A DNA stretch of 35,212 nt from Clostridiales bacterium (GTDB lineage: Bacteria > Bacillota > Clostridia > Lachnospirales > Lachnospiraceae). The DNA lies in contig JAATFT010000017.1 of NCBI GenBank assembly GCA_015655075.1, positions 1 to 35,212 on the forward strand, written 5' to 3'. A program made the position numbers and the translations under genes. The notes under the pieces were generated by a model. That model made no database searches. It was not told the DNA's origin and saw only the letters and a list, made by a program, of their open reading frames with translations. This document shows positions 15,057 through 23,470 of this stretch, in pieces. The first letter of the stretch is position 1. The number at the start of each line of letters is the position of its first letter.

Positions 15057-16520
15057 TTATTTTACTGTAATAACCCGATTCTTCTTCTCTTCATCAACTT
15101 CCTTTGCGTACTTCTCTTTGATTCGTACCGCACCCCGATATCCGTCGTTTGTAGGAATTAGATTACCCTTAGTCAATCTCTCCTTAGCCGCTTCAATTCC
15201 GTCCTTGTATTGAGGCAGCCATTCTGCTTCAGCAGCTAACATTTCATCAATCATCTGCCATACTTCAGGGGGATTGCAAACAGCGCCTGTTAAGGGATCC
15301 ATTAGCGCGGCCTGCTTCAGTAAAGACACATCGCCGGCAACAGCTGCTTCTACTGCCAGCCTTTGCACCCAAATAGACTGGGAGCAAATAGCCGCACATC
15401 CCAACGGCAGATCCCCGACTTTGGGAATAGAAATTCCATTCCCATCCGCATAACAGGGAACCTCAACAACGCTTTCATACGGAAGGTTAGTAATGCAGCC
15501 CTCATTCATAACATTGAAATGTCCCCGGTATTTTTTTCCTGTTTCAAGTGCTTCGATAATATAAGAGCAATGCTCACAGCTTCTGTCACTGCCATCATAT
15601 TTTTTAGGAGATTTTTCCAAAATTTTTGGATATTCTGTTTCAAACCAATTTCTTTCTTCTCTTGATTCGCGTAAATATCCGCCGGTCTCTCCGTTAATCC
15701 ATTTATCCAGATTAATCCATTGGATAATCTCATCCGGTCTCTTTCTATACCAGGCAACATACTCTGACAGATGCCCGTTGGATTCTGTAGAGTAATATCC
15801 AAATCGCTTCAAAATATCTATTCTGACTTTTTCTTCCTCACTGAATTTTGCATGTTTCTCAAAACCTTCAAGAAGTTTATCACGTAATTCCACCCCGTTA
15901 TGCTTAACTGAAATGTACCATGTCTGATGATTAATACCGGCGCAGGTAACATCAAGCTGATCTCTGGGAATACCTAATACTTCCGCAAGCTGTTCTTCCC
16001 CGTGTATTTCACCGTGGCATAGGCCAATCGTCTTTACCCTGCCATATTTATTACATGCCCAAGTAGCCATAGCATTGGGATTAGAGTAATTCAAAAGAAT
16101 TGCTCCGGGTGCCGCTGCTTCTCTGATATCCTTACAGAAATCAAGCATCGCAGCAATAACGCGCTGTCCATACATAATACCGCCGGTACAGAGTGTGTCG
16201 CCTACACATTGATCAACTCCATACTTCAGCGGGATATCGATATCTTTTTCAAATCCTTCCAATCCACCAATTCTTACACAATTAATTATATAATTGGCAT
16301 CTTTGAATGCTTCTCTTCTATCCAAAGTAGCGTTAATTTTAATTGAAACTCCATTGAAATCCAAATCCCGCTGGCAGAGACCTGCAATTTTCTGTAAATT
16401 ATCATTGTTTCTATCCGTAAACGCTATTTCGGCAGAATGAAATTCTTTGACCGACATAATATCTGTAAAGAGTTTCCTTGCAAAAACCAAGCTTCCGGCT
16501 CCGATTATTGCGATTTTCAT
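15057..16520 (-). CDS. GH4 family NAD/Mn-dependent glycosidase (MelA/LplD-like)
   Basis: 487 residues. The N-terminal Rossmann motif is GAGSLVFARK (7-16), and the family block CVGDTLCTGGIMYGQR lies at 105-120. The metal ligands are C168 in CHGE and H198 in AGINHQTW, the GH4 signature residues. GH4 enzymes use NAD+, a divalent metal and a redox-assisted elimination mechanism. The motif after CH differs from the CHSV of MelA alpha-galactosidases and fits the CHGx type, reported for alpha-glucuronidase or galacturonidase-like members. The operon context (CUT1 transporter plus GH36) points to alpha-galactosides, so the substrate is open. The ribosome binding site AGGAGG sits 8 nt before the ATG. 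No signal peptide: cytoplasmic. Confidence 0.85.
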   Translation of the reverse strand: MKIAIIGAGSLVFARKLFTDIMSVKEFHSAEIAFTDRNNDNLQKIAGLCQRDLDFNGVSIKINATLDRREAFKDANYIINCVRIGGLEGFEKDIDIPLKYGVDQCVGDTLCTGGIMYGQRVIAAMLDFCKDIREAAAPGAILLNYSNPNAMATWACNKYGRVKTIGLCHGEIHGEEQLAEVLGIPRDQLDVTCAGINHQTWYISVKHNGVELRDKLLEGFEKHAKFSEEEKVRIDILKRFGYYSTESNGHLSEYVAWYRKRPDEIIQWINLDKWINGETGGYLRESREERNWFETEYPKILEKSPKKYDGSDRSCEHCSYIIEALETGKKYRGHFNVMNEGCITNLPYESVVEVPCYADGNGISIPKVGDLPLGCAAICSQSIWVQRLAVEAAVAGDVSLLKQAALMDPLTGAVCNPPEVWQMIDEMLAAEAEWLPQYKDGIEAAKERLTKGNLIPTNDGYRGAVRIKEKYAKEVDEEKKNRVITVK

Positions 16521-16550
16521 TATAAAAATCCTCCTGACTCCGGGAACAAG

Positions 16551-17453
16551 TCATCCCTTGATAGCACTGTCTACCGTTCCCTGTATGAAATATTTTTGTA
16601 AGAAAAGGTACAATACCACTAAAGGTAACATACCGATTACTGCCACTGCCGCCGCCCCGCCATAATCATTTGATACGGCCGAAAAATACGTCTTGATAAC
16701 CAGCGTAATTGTTCTCATTGATGTCTTTTGTAAGAAATAATAAGAATAGGTATATTCATTCCAAACTCCAACTCCCTGTAAGATAATTACCGTGACTGTA
16801 ACTGTCTTTAACTGCGGCATAATAATTCTAAAAAATACCTGCAGATTACTGGCACCGTCAATTGCAGCTGCCTCATCAAGCGTCTCAGGAATTGATGAAA
16901 TAAAATTAGTATATAGAAATATTACCACCGGAAGTCCAAAAGAGCCCAGCACCAGTACCATTCCCCAATAGGTAGAGGTTGCATGAATATTCGACATAAT
17001 AGAATATACACCAACCAAAATAGTAATGGGAGAGATCATCATAACCGATAGAATAAGGCTCCTCACAACTTCATTTAATCTGGATTGGTTTCTGGCCAAT
17101 GCATATGCAGCCATACAACCAACTACTATTTCTGTAAGCAGTATAAATCCCGTAATAATTAAACAGTTACGAATGCCTATGAATATATCTCCGGACTGAA
17201 AAACGCCTTGGTAATTTCCCCAGTATATCTTGCTGGGAAACTTTAATCTGGATGTTGTATCTGTAAACGATTTTAAGGAAACATTCAATATAACGTAAAA
17301 CGGAAATAAATAGATAACCAGCAATAAAAGGCTTATCAGATATTTCCACCAATCACGTAAACGGAATTTAATCTTTTCCTCTTTGCCGTTATCATGTACA
17401 GCCCGCTCTTCGCCCTCTGGATTAACAGATTTCTTACCTTTTTTTAATATCAT
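16551..17453 (-). CDS. CUT1 sugar ABC transporter permease, MalG type
   Basis: 300 residues with six membrane segments after a charged, cytoplasmic N-terminus of about 35 residues. The ATPase-coupling EAA loop is visible as EAAAIDGASNLQVFFRIIMP. The ATG overlaps the stop of the upstream permease (TAATG), so the two are translationally coupled. No gene for the ATPase is present in the operon, as is common for CUT1 oligosaccharide importers in Firmicutes, which share an MsmK-type ATPase. The gene is followed after about 30 bp by the GH4 gene. Confidence 0.88.
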   Translation of the reverse strand: MILKKGKKSVNPEGEERAVHDNGKEEKIKFRLRDWWKYLISLLLLVIYLFPFYVILNVSLKSFTDTTSRLKFPSKIYWGNYQGVFQSGDIFIGIRNCLIITGFILLTEIVVGCMAAYALARNQSRLNEVVRSLILSVMMISPITILVGVYSIMSNIHATSTYWGMVLVLGSFGLPVVIFLYTNFISSIPETLDEAAAIDGASNLQVFFRIIMPQLKTVTVTVIILQGVGVWNEYTYSYYFLQKTSMRTITLVIKTYFSAVSNDYGGAAAVAVIGMLPLVVLYLFLQKYFIQGTVDSAIKG

Positions 17454-18325
17454 TAGAGGCTGACCTCCTTTTTGCGGAAATACACGTTAAACATCATTGA
17501 GATAACCATAATAAGGACAAACGAAAATACACCGATAGCTGCTGCATATCCGGCACGTTCTGCATCAAAATAGCGGTTAGTTATATATGTGGCAAGTGAG
17601 TGAGTCTTTTTAGCCGGTCCACCGTCTGTCAGCGCTCGAATAACATCATACAGTTTTAATCCGCCAATTAGATTATAAATAACGGAGGAAGAAATTGCCG
17701 GCATTAACAGCGGCAGCGTGACGTACCTAAACTTTTTCCAGCCTGTAGCACCATCTACTGTAGCCGCTTCCAGATAAGATGCCGGCACTCCCTGAATACC
17801 GGCCAAGTATATAACCATGCTGATACCGACATACTGCCAAGAATTAATCATAACAATAATCGCAACCGAGGCATTGCCGTTTCCGAGCCAATCAAAAGAT
17901 GTACCGCCAAGCCAAGCCACAATATCATTAACTACGCCATTTTCATATTGGAAGAAGAAATACATAATGTAACCCATTACCAATGCAGAAACCATAATCG
18001 GGAGATAAACCACGGTACGAACAAGGCTTCTCCCTTTAAACTTTGTATTCAGGAACAGCGCCAACGCCAATCCAATCATCTGCTGGATTATTGTACATGC
18101 AAATCCATATATCAGCGTGTTTTTTAATGAAGACAGAAATACTTTATCACTGAACATTGAAATAAAATTTGTAATATTCATAAAGGTCTTATTCCTAGAA
18201 TAACCATCCCACCTAAAAAACGATAAATATATAGCGTTACACAGCGGATAGGCAATCAAACCTAGCATCCACAGAACTGCCGGAATGTAGAACCAGTTTA
18301 ATCTACTCTTCTTTTTCCTATGCAT
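17453..18325 (-). CDS. CUT1 sugar ABC transporter permease, MalF type
   Basis: 290 residues, six membrane segments, beginning MHRKKKSRLNWFYIPAVLWM. It has the EAA coupling loop EAATVDGATGWKKFRYVTLP, the standard feature of MalF/UgpA-type permeases. It lies after the binding-protein gene, separated by 92 bp that contain a hairpin (18358-18406), and overlaps the next permease by one base. It pairs with that permease as the membrane channel for an oligosaccharide, probably an alpha-galactoside judging from the GH36 enzyme downstream. Confidence 0.88.
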   Translation of the reverse strand: MHRKKKSRLNWFYIPAVLWMLGLIAYPLCNAIYLSFFRWDGYSRNKTFMNITNFISMFSDKVFLSSLKNTLIYGFACTIIQQMIGLALALFLNTKFKGRSLVRTVVYLPIMVSALVMGYIMYFFFQYENGVVNDIVAWLGGTSFDWLGNGNASVAIIVMINSWQYVGISMVIYLAGIQGVPASYLEAATVDGATGWKKFRYVTLPLLMPAISSSVIYNLIGGLKLYDVIRALTDGGPAKKTHSLATYITNRYFDAERAGYAAAIGVFSFVLIMVISMMFNVYFRKKEVSL

Positions 18326-18357
18326 AAGCTTTCCCCATTATTGTCTTAATTATTGAA

Positions 18358-18406
18358 AACATCGCCCCTAGATAAGCACCATGCGCTCTGACCTAAGCGC
18401 GATGTT
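18358..18406 (-). promoter_or_regulatory. Intercistronic hairpin between binding protein and permease
   Basis: AACATCGC (18358-18365) and GCGATGTT (18399-18406) form an 8-bp stem, with an alternative inner GCGCT/AGCGC pair. Such structures after CUT1 binding-protein genes usually protect or attenuate mRNA so that the binding protein outnumbers the permeases. Confidence 0.5.
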
Positions 18407-18417
18407 CGTTAACAGTA

Positions 18418-19791
18418 TTAATTAACCATTAAATCATTGTAATTGTCGCTGATCGTCGTCACTGCATCATCCATGCTGCCATCCGGATCACCATCTGCCA
18501 ATAACATAGATACCGCATCTGCCATTACACTCCACATACCGCTGGGCAGATACTCCCGGTCAAAGAAGTTATCATAAATCAAATCGCCGTCAAATGCTTC
18601 TTGAGCTTCTTTAAACGCGTTAGTTGTATATGCAGCCTGATCAGTCTCATCTAATTCAATGCTGGTTAATGCCGGGATACCACCGTCAATCTTAACAATT
18701 TGAACAGCGATTTCAGGCTGAGCAAGATATTCTAACAGCTGTTTGCACTCATCTTCATATTTTGTGTCTTTCCAAATACCGAAGCAGCTGAAATTTCCTT
18801 CACCTGTTCCAAAATAAGAAGCTCCGCTATCATCTTTGGCAGGAACAGGCAGAACACCAATTTCAGCATCAGCATTGTATGCCAATACCGACGGGATCAT
18901 CTCCGTTGAATACATTGTGAAAGCACCTTCTCCGTTAGCTAATGCTTTGCATATATCATCTTTTTGCGCACTTACACTATCCGCATTGTAATATCCCTTG
19001 TTATACCAATTTGCAAGCATCTGGAATCCTTCCCTGCCATTTGCTTCCCAGTCAAAGCTTCCATCCTTTAGTGCATCTGAATTATTTGCAGCCAAATCGC
19101 TGTTGGAATACAGCGTCGGCCAAATACATTCTAATGAATAGGAATCAAATCCATCACCGCAGCAGATTTCAATCGGAGATGTATCCGTATTATCAGCAAC
19201 CTTCTGGCAAGCTTTATCAAAATCAGCCCAGGTGCGGATCTGTGTCGCATCTACTCCTGCATTTTTTAAAACCGTCTTATTATATATAATTCCGCATACA
19301 GCCTGTGTTATAGGAAGAATGAAAAGTTCGCCGCTGTCATTTGTAATAACATTTTTCAGACCGCTGTCAATATTGGCAACCCAATCCTGATCGCTTAAAT
19401 CCATCATGTATTGACTATAACGAATTAAGCTCCAGCCGTGAGTAACCCACATATCCGGCAGATCTCCAGATGCCATACGAGTCTTCATAGCAGATTCGTA
19501 ATCATCCCCACCGTTATAGATTTTAATATTAATTCCTGTTTTCTTTGTAAAATCAGTCATCAGTTGCTCAAAAACGGAAAAATCATCTGTTGTAAGGTTG
19601 TATGCTACCTCAATGGTTGCACCCTTCCCCGTAACAGTGCTCCCATTGGCAGCTTCCGTAGTGTCACTTGCATCCGCGGAAGCCTTTGTATTTTCTGAAT
19701 CAGTTGTGTTCTTTGTTGTGCCGGATCCACATGCTGCTAATCCCATTGTCATGCATGACACTAAAAAAAGTGCTAATACTTTCTTCTTCAT
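18418..19791 (-). CDS. CUT1 sugar ABC transporter binding lipoprotein
   Basis: 457 residues. The signal peptide ends in the lipobox LAAC (C21), followed by a Thr/Ser/Asp-rich linker to about residue 60 and an extracellular solute-binding protein family 1 fold (EVAYNLTTDDFSVFEQLMTD, then a MASGDLPDMWVTHGW block). The AAAGGAGG ribosome binding site is strong. It is first in the operon, with a predicted promoter at 19952-19960 opposite the AraC-type gene. Binding of raffinose, melibiose or a related oligosaccharide is inferred from the enzymes downstream. Confidence 0.88.
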   Translation of the reverse strand: MKKKVLALFLVSCMTMGLAACGSGTTKNTTDSENTKASADASDTTEAANGSTVTGKGATIEVAYNLTTDDFSVFEQLMTDFTKKTGINIKIYNGGDDYESAMKTRMASGDLPDMWVTHGWSLIRYSQYMMDLSDQDWVANIDSGLKNVITNDSGELFILPITQAVCGIIYNKTVLKNAGVDATQIRTWADFDKACQKVADNTDTSPIEICCGDGFDSYSLECIWPTLYSNSDLAANNSDALKDGSFDWEANGREGFQMLANWYNKGYYNADSVSAQKDDICKALANGEGAFTMYSTEMIPSVLAYNADAEIGVLPVPAKDDSGASYFGTGEGNFSCFGIWKDTKYEDECKQLLEYLAQPEIAVQIVKIDGGIPALTSIELDETDQAAYTTNAFKEAQEAFDGDLIYDNFFDREYLPSGMWSVMADAVSMLLADGDPDGSMDDAVTTISDNYNDLMVN

Positions 19792-19946
19792 AGAAATAGT
19801 CCTCCTTTGAATAATGAGTTGTGCATTCTTTACACTTCTTTAAAATATTTCCAAATAATTGTTTTAATTTTCCCTTGATTTTCACTCGCACGCATTTGAA
19901 GCTTTGTATATTTTCTACATTTCGCTCAAGTATTCCCCCCTTATGA

Positions 19947-19976
19947 TTGACATTATAGCAAAAACTCTGGTATAAT
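19947..19976 (+). promoter_or_regulatory. Promoter toward the AraC-type gene, overlapping the operon promoter
   Basis: Plus strand: TTGACA (19947-19952), 18-bp spacer, TATAAT (19971-19976), a consensus sigma-A promoter. On the minus strand the same DNA contains an extended -10, TGCTATAAT (19960-19952), suited to drive the binding-protein gene. RNA polymerase cannot use both at once. Confidence 0.7.
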
Positions 19977-20128
19977 GAATAATAATTTAAGTATATTATC
20001 ACACATTTATTGCAGAGGGATGCATTGAATGAATTCTTTGTACCTAAAGCAGGGTATAACTAATAAAAGTAGCCAAAAGCTGCCATTTTTTTGTAAAAGC
20101 CCTTCAAAAAATTCTTTTCAGACCTTGA

Positions 20129-20162
20129 ATGGTTTCCGGTAAAATAAAACACCGGGTAACAT
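20129..20162. promoter_or_regulatory. Imperfect inverted repeat upstream of the AraC-type gene
   Basis: ATGGTTTCCGGT (20129-20140) and ACCGGGTAACAT (20151-20162) are inverted with 9 of 12 matching. The 10-bp gap makes this either an operator or a leader hairpin. Confidence 0.4.
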
Positions 20163-20240
20163 GATAGAAAAGTATAATGAAGTTCAAGTAATTTCATAAC
20201 GGTTTGTGTCCGAGCATTGCGAAAGGAATGTGAAGTTAAT

Positions 20241-21059
20241 ATGTTATATGAAGAGAAAAAAGAATTCTTTCTTGCCTACGATGCAATTAACAACATGGAT
20301 TATCCTATTCATCTTCACCACTACATTGAATTAGTGCATGTTATAAAGGGAAAGCTGCAAATGCAGATTGGTAACCAAAAGTACTTAATAACATCAGGTC
20401 AATTTGCAGTCATTTTTCCTAATGTATTTCACAACTACCATACAATTTCAAAGGAGGATGATACTTTTTTCAGAATAACAAACAGTTATCTGTATCTGCT
20501 TCCGCCATTTTTTAAAAATCATTTTATGAATTATTCTCTGAATTGCCCTGTCCTTAATAAGGAATCTATACATGAAGATGTGTTGTATGCAGAAGAGAGA
20601 TTAATGAATCTAACATATAATACAGATACCGCTCCACTAATCAGTGCATTACTCGCACTATTACTGGCCCGCATATTTCCGCATTTACAGTTGTGTTCTT
20701 ATAGTAAGCGCCCTCCGCAAGATATCACGGAACAGATCATTGCCTATATCTCCAACCATTATACGGAAGACCTCTCTCTAACTTCGATAGCTAATAAGTT
20801 CGGCATTGGTAAATATGCCCTGTCCAGAATATTCTCAAATGTTCTCGGAGTAAAGTTCTTCCAGTATCTAAATTTTCTTCGTATAGACTATGCCGAGCAG
20901 CTACTAATCAGTACAGACCATAACGTCATAGATATTGCCATTAATTGTGGTTATCAAAATCAGCAAACCTTTAACCGCGTCTTTAAAGAAAGATGTCACT
21001 GTACTCCAAAAGAGTACCGTGACAAATATACAAAGCATTTTACGCTGTCTAACAGCTGA
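20241..21059 (+). CDS. AraC-family transcriptional regulator
   Basis: I choose ATG 20241 (272 residues). The frame extends to a TTG at 20217 with no site upstream of it, while GAAAGGA lies ahead of the ATG at a long spacing of about 13 nt. The N-terminal part is a cupin-like sugar-sensing domain (HLHHYIELVHVIKGKLQMQI). The C-terminal about 100 residues hold two helix-turn-helix units: DLSLTSIANKFGIGKYALSRIF and, near the end, DIAINCGYQNQQTFNRVFKE, with the final PKEYRDKY typical of AraC/XylS. Divergence from the alpha-galactoside operon points to control of it, like MsmR/RafR-type activators. Confidence 0.88.
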   Translation: MLYEEKKEFFLAYDAINNMDYPIHLHHYIELVHVIKGKLQMQIGNQKYLITSGQFAVIFPNVFHNYHTISKEDDTFFRITNSYLYLLPPFFKNHFMNYSLNCPVLNKESIHEDVLYAEERLMNLTYNTDTAPLISALLALLLARIFPHLQLCSYSKRPPQDITEQIIAYISNHYTEDLSLTSIANKFGIGKYALSRIFSNVLGVKFFQYLNFLRIDYAEQLLISTDHNVIDIAINCGYQNQQTFNRVFKERCHCTPKEYRDKYTKHFTLSNS

Positions 21060-21149
21060 AGGTTATACCAAAGATATCCAAGCCGTTTGCTTTTAAAATT
21101 TTTTAATACCGGTTTTATCCAAACCTAATAAATCTGTCTTTATGGGCAC

Positions 21150-21270
21150 TTATAATCGTTTTATCAAGTCAAGCATACAATTTTCATCCAATTTATTCCA
21201 TTTTTCACGATTATAATTTAGTTTTCTGCCCTCATCTTCAAATTTCCACGTTTGGAATTGGAATTTCCGT
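21150..21270 (-). other. Possible gene fragment after rsmA
   Basis: Past the rsmA stop the minus strand is open in another frame and reads like a natural C-terminus (QTWKFEDEGRKLNYNREK, ending LDLIKRL-stop). No start or ribosome binding site is visible, so it may be the tail of a lost gene or chance. The rest of the gap between the convergent genes is AT-rich without a clear terminator. Confidence 0.2.
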
Positions 21271-22146
21271 TTAGGAATGATGAATTTTATCGTAAATAAT
21301 ATCACTAAGTCTTGCAAACTGCTCCAGGGTAAGGGCTTCCCCGCGTATTGACGGCGATACATCCAGCCGGCCGACGGCTTCTGCTATGGTTTCCTTGGGC
21401 AGATTGATTTCCGTACCGTTATTTAATCCGTTGACCAGGGTCTTCCTTCTCTGGTTAAAAGATGCCCGGATAATCTGGAACATAAGCTTCTCATCCTTTA
21501 CTTTCACCGGCCTGTCCTTATGAAGGCTTAAGCGGATTACCGCCGAACCCACCTTGGGTCTTGGTATGAAGCAATTGGGCGGCACATTGGCTGCAATATA
21601 GGGATCCGCATAATATTGGACCGCCAGCGACAACGCTCCGTAATCCTTACTGCCGGGACCCGACTGCATACGCTCCGCCACTTCCTTCTGCACCATAACG
21701 GTTATATTGTCTACAGGCACATGGGTCTCCAACAGTCCCATAATAATTGGCGTGGTAATGTAATAAGGCAGATTGGCAACAATTTTAACGGGTTTTCCGT
21801 TATTTTTCTCCTGCACCAGCTTATTTATATCTATCTTTAATATGTCCTCATTCATGATGGTAATATTGTTATAGGAGGATAAGGTATCTTCAAGAATCGG
21901 TATTAAGGTTTTATCAATTTCTACGGCAACAACTTCCCCGGCCGCTCCGCATAAATACTGGGTCAATGTTCCGATGCCGGGTCCCACCTCCAATACCATA
22001 TCGTCCTTCGTTACACCGGCAGCTTTAATAATTTTGCCCAGTACATGGGTATCAATTAAAAAGTTCTGTCCGTATTTCTTCCGAAAAACAAAGTGATATT
22101 TATTTAATATTTCAATCGTTTCTTTTGGATTGCCTAGTGTTGCCAT
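21271..22146 (-). CDS. rsmA: 16S rRNA dimethyladenosine transferase RsmA (KsgA)
   Basis: 291 residues, full family length. QNFLID near residue 27 is the KsgA N-terminal motif. The SAM-binding motif I is VLEVGPGIGTLT (51-62), the acidic motif is VAVEID, and the catalytic motif IV is NLPYYI (125-130). The C-terminal domain has FIPRPKVGSAVIRL and SFNQRRKTL. It dimethylates two adjacent adenines in the 3' helix of 16S rRNA. It starts 23 bp after tatD with AGAGGT as ribosome binding site; the tatD-(rnmV)-rsmA order is common in Firmicutes, though the ribonuclease M5 gene usually found between them is absent here. Confidence 0.95.
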   Translation of the reverse strand: MATLGNPKETIEILNKYHFVFRKKYGQNFLIDTHVLGKIIKAAGVTKDDMVLEVGPGIGTLTQYLCGAAGEVVAVEIDKTLIPILEDTLSSYNNITIMNEDILKIDINKLVQEKNNGKPVKIVANLPYYITTPIIMGLLETHVPVDNITVMVQKEVAERMQSGPGSKDYGALSLAVQYYADPYIAANVPPNCFIPRPKVGSAVIRLSLHKDRPVKVKDEKLMFQIIRASFNQRRKTLVNGLNNGTEINLPKETIAEAVGRLDVSPSIRGEALTLEQFARLSDIIYDKIHHS

Positions 22147-22169
22147 GTATTACCTCTTTTCTTCTTCCT

Positions 22170-22937
22170 TTACTTGATACCATACATTCTTTTTGCATTT
22201 TGTTCTGTTATGCTTATAACTTCTTCATAGGGAATTTCCTTTAACTGTGAGATTTCTTTTGCCACATAAATTAAATTCAGGGAAGAATTCCTCTTGCCCC
22301 TGTTAGGTTCCGGTGCCAGGTAAGGGCAGTCGGTTTCCAGAACTAATTGCTCTATGGGCGCATATTCCACCACTTCCTTTAATTTTTTCCCGTTTTTAAA
22401 AGTAACAACACCGCCGATTCCTAAGTAAAACCCCATCTCCAGGTAATTTTTTGCCATTTCCTTACCGTAGGAAAAGCAATGAATTACCCCTCCTGTTTCT
22501 CGTAAGCCCGCCGCCTTTATCATATCATAAGTATCCGCCGCCGCATCCCTGCTGTGAATGATCACAGGAAGCTTTCGTTCCCCGGCAAGCTCCATTTGTC
22601 TGTCAAACCATTTCTTCTGGACCGTCCTCTCTGTAGTATCCCAGTAATAATCCAGTCCGATCTCACCGATTGCCGCCACTTTGGGTAAAATTGCCGCTTC
22701 CCTTAACCAATTAAATTTTTCCTCATTTAATTCGGCCGTTTCACTGGGATGCACTCCGACGGCGCCGTAAAGGAAGGAAAACTGCTTCGTTAATTCCAGA
22801 GTTTTTTTCGTCGTTTCAATACTGGAACCGACATTAACAACATATCCGATTCCTTCCTTAGAAAGACTGTTTAACAAACTATCTCTATCTTCATCAAAAG
22901 CTTCATCATCATAATGAGCGTGTGTTTCAAATATCAT
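22170..22937 (-). CDS. tatD: TatD-family metal-dependent hydrolase
   Basis: I place the start at 22937 (MIFETHAHYDDEAFDED): GGGAGG lies 5 nt before it, and the ATG at 22970 has no ribosome binding site. This gives 255 residues, the family norm. Metal ligands are visible in order: ETHAHYD (HxH), GEIGLDYYW (Glu), IIHSRDA (His), VIHCFSYG (His) and LETDCPYLAPE (Asp). TatD proteins are cytoplasmic deoxyribonucleases or hydrolases of the amidohydrolase fold. It is cotranscribed with rsmA. Confidence 0.93.
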   Translation of the reverse strand: MIFETHAHYDDEAFDEDRDSLLNSLSKEGIGYVVNVGSSIETTKKTLELTKQFSFLYGAVGVHPSETAELNEEKFNWLREAAILPKVAAIGEIGLDYYWDTTERTVQKKWFDRQMELAGERKLPVIIHSRDAAADTYDMIKAAGLRETGGVIHCFSYGKEMAKNYLEMGFYLGIGGVVTFKNGKKLKEVVEYAPIEQLVLETDCPYLAPEPNRGKRNSSLNLIYVAKEISQLKEIPYEEVISITEQNAKRMYGIK

Positions 22938-23148
22938 TCCGTCCTCCCATGTAATATCCGGTTCCGTCATTAGGTTCTGGATAGCTGCTTCAAATGGATG
23001 CCTCCGTACCTCTAACTATAATTAATGTTTTATTCTTAGGTTCTTATTGTATTATAGTGATTTTCTTTTATTTTGTCTATGCTTTCTTATGATTATGATA
23101 ATGCTTTATTACTATATTAAAAATGCCGCATTTGCAGACATTTTACTG
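22938..23148. other. Gap between tatD and the sortase remnant
   Basis: AT-rich, no gene or RNA recognised; it presumably contains the tatD-rsmA promoter. A 66-residue hydrophobic plus-strand ORF here lacks a ribosome binding site and reads into the sortase remnant, so it was not called. Confidence 0.4.
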
Positions 23149-23432
23149 TTACTCAATGATTATCCCCTTTATTACCAGCCGCCTGTCAGGGTTAATAACA
23201 GGATCACATGTAACAAGGGTTATTTCCTTATCCTTGCCGCCGCCTGACAGCACCCATATTGCATCAGGCTCAACGCGCGGCTTTTCTGTCACCGTATAAT
23301 TGAATACATCCTCTTCGCTTACAACTTCTATGCTATCGCCCGGCTCAATCTCATCCGGCCGGCCGGTTAAAGTTTCTGCCATAAGTACGGCTCCTGTGAC
23401 CTGCTATGGAATAATTCGCCTTATTTGTATAT
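23149..23432 (-). pseudogene. Sortase, 5'-truncated and frameshifted
   Basis: Two frames together give a sortase C-terminal half. The first (23432 to about 23366) reads TNKANYSIAGHRSRTYGRNF with the catalytic His in AGHRS. The second (from about 23366) reads RPDEIEPGDSIEV through EITLVTCDPVINPDRR with the catalytic Cys in TLVTC and an Arg as expected. The frame changes within CCGGCCGGCCGG (23355-23366). Removing one CCGG restores a smooth NFNRPDEI. Upstream, a TAA and the end of the neighbouring PAP2 gene replace the N-terminal half and signal anchor. It is directly downstream of an LPKTG-bearing protein, its likely former substrate. Not functional as it stands, unless a sequencing error hides a longer gene; the missing N-terminus argues against that. 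Confidence 0.8.
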
Positions 23433-23470
23433 TCTTATATACCACCGCTTAATGTTTTATCTATGTCCCT

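Larger units (their letters stand above)
19792..20240. other. Divergent regulatory region between the alpha-galactoside operon and its AraC-type regulator
   Basis: No gene seen. It holds two overlapping, oppositely directed promoters (19947-19976) and an imperfect inverted repeat in front of the regulator (20129-20162). A second TATAAT occurs at 20173-20178 without a good -35. Confidence 0.6.

Noticed and set aside
22921..22935. TGTGTTTCAAATAT resembling the dispersed repeat
   Set aside because: It is the start of the tatD coding region (IFETHAH) and matches only about 10 bases.
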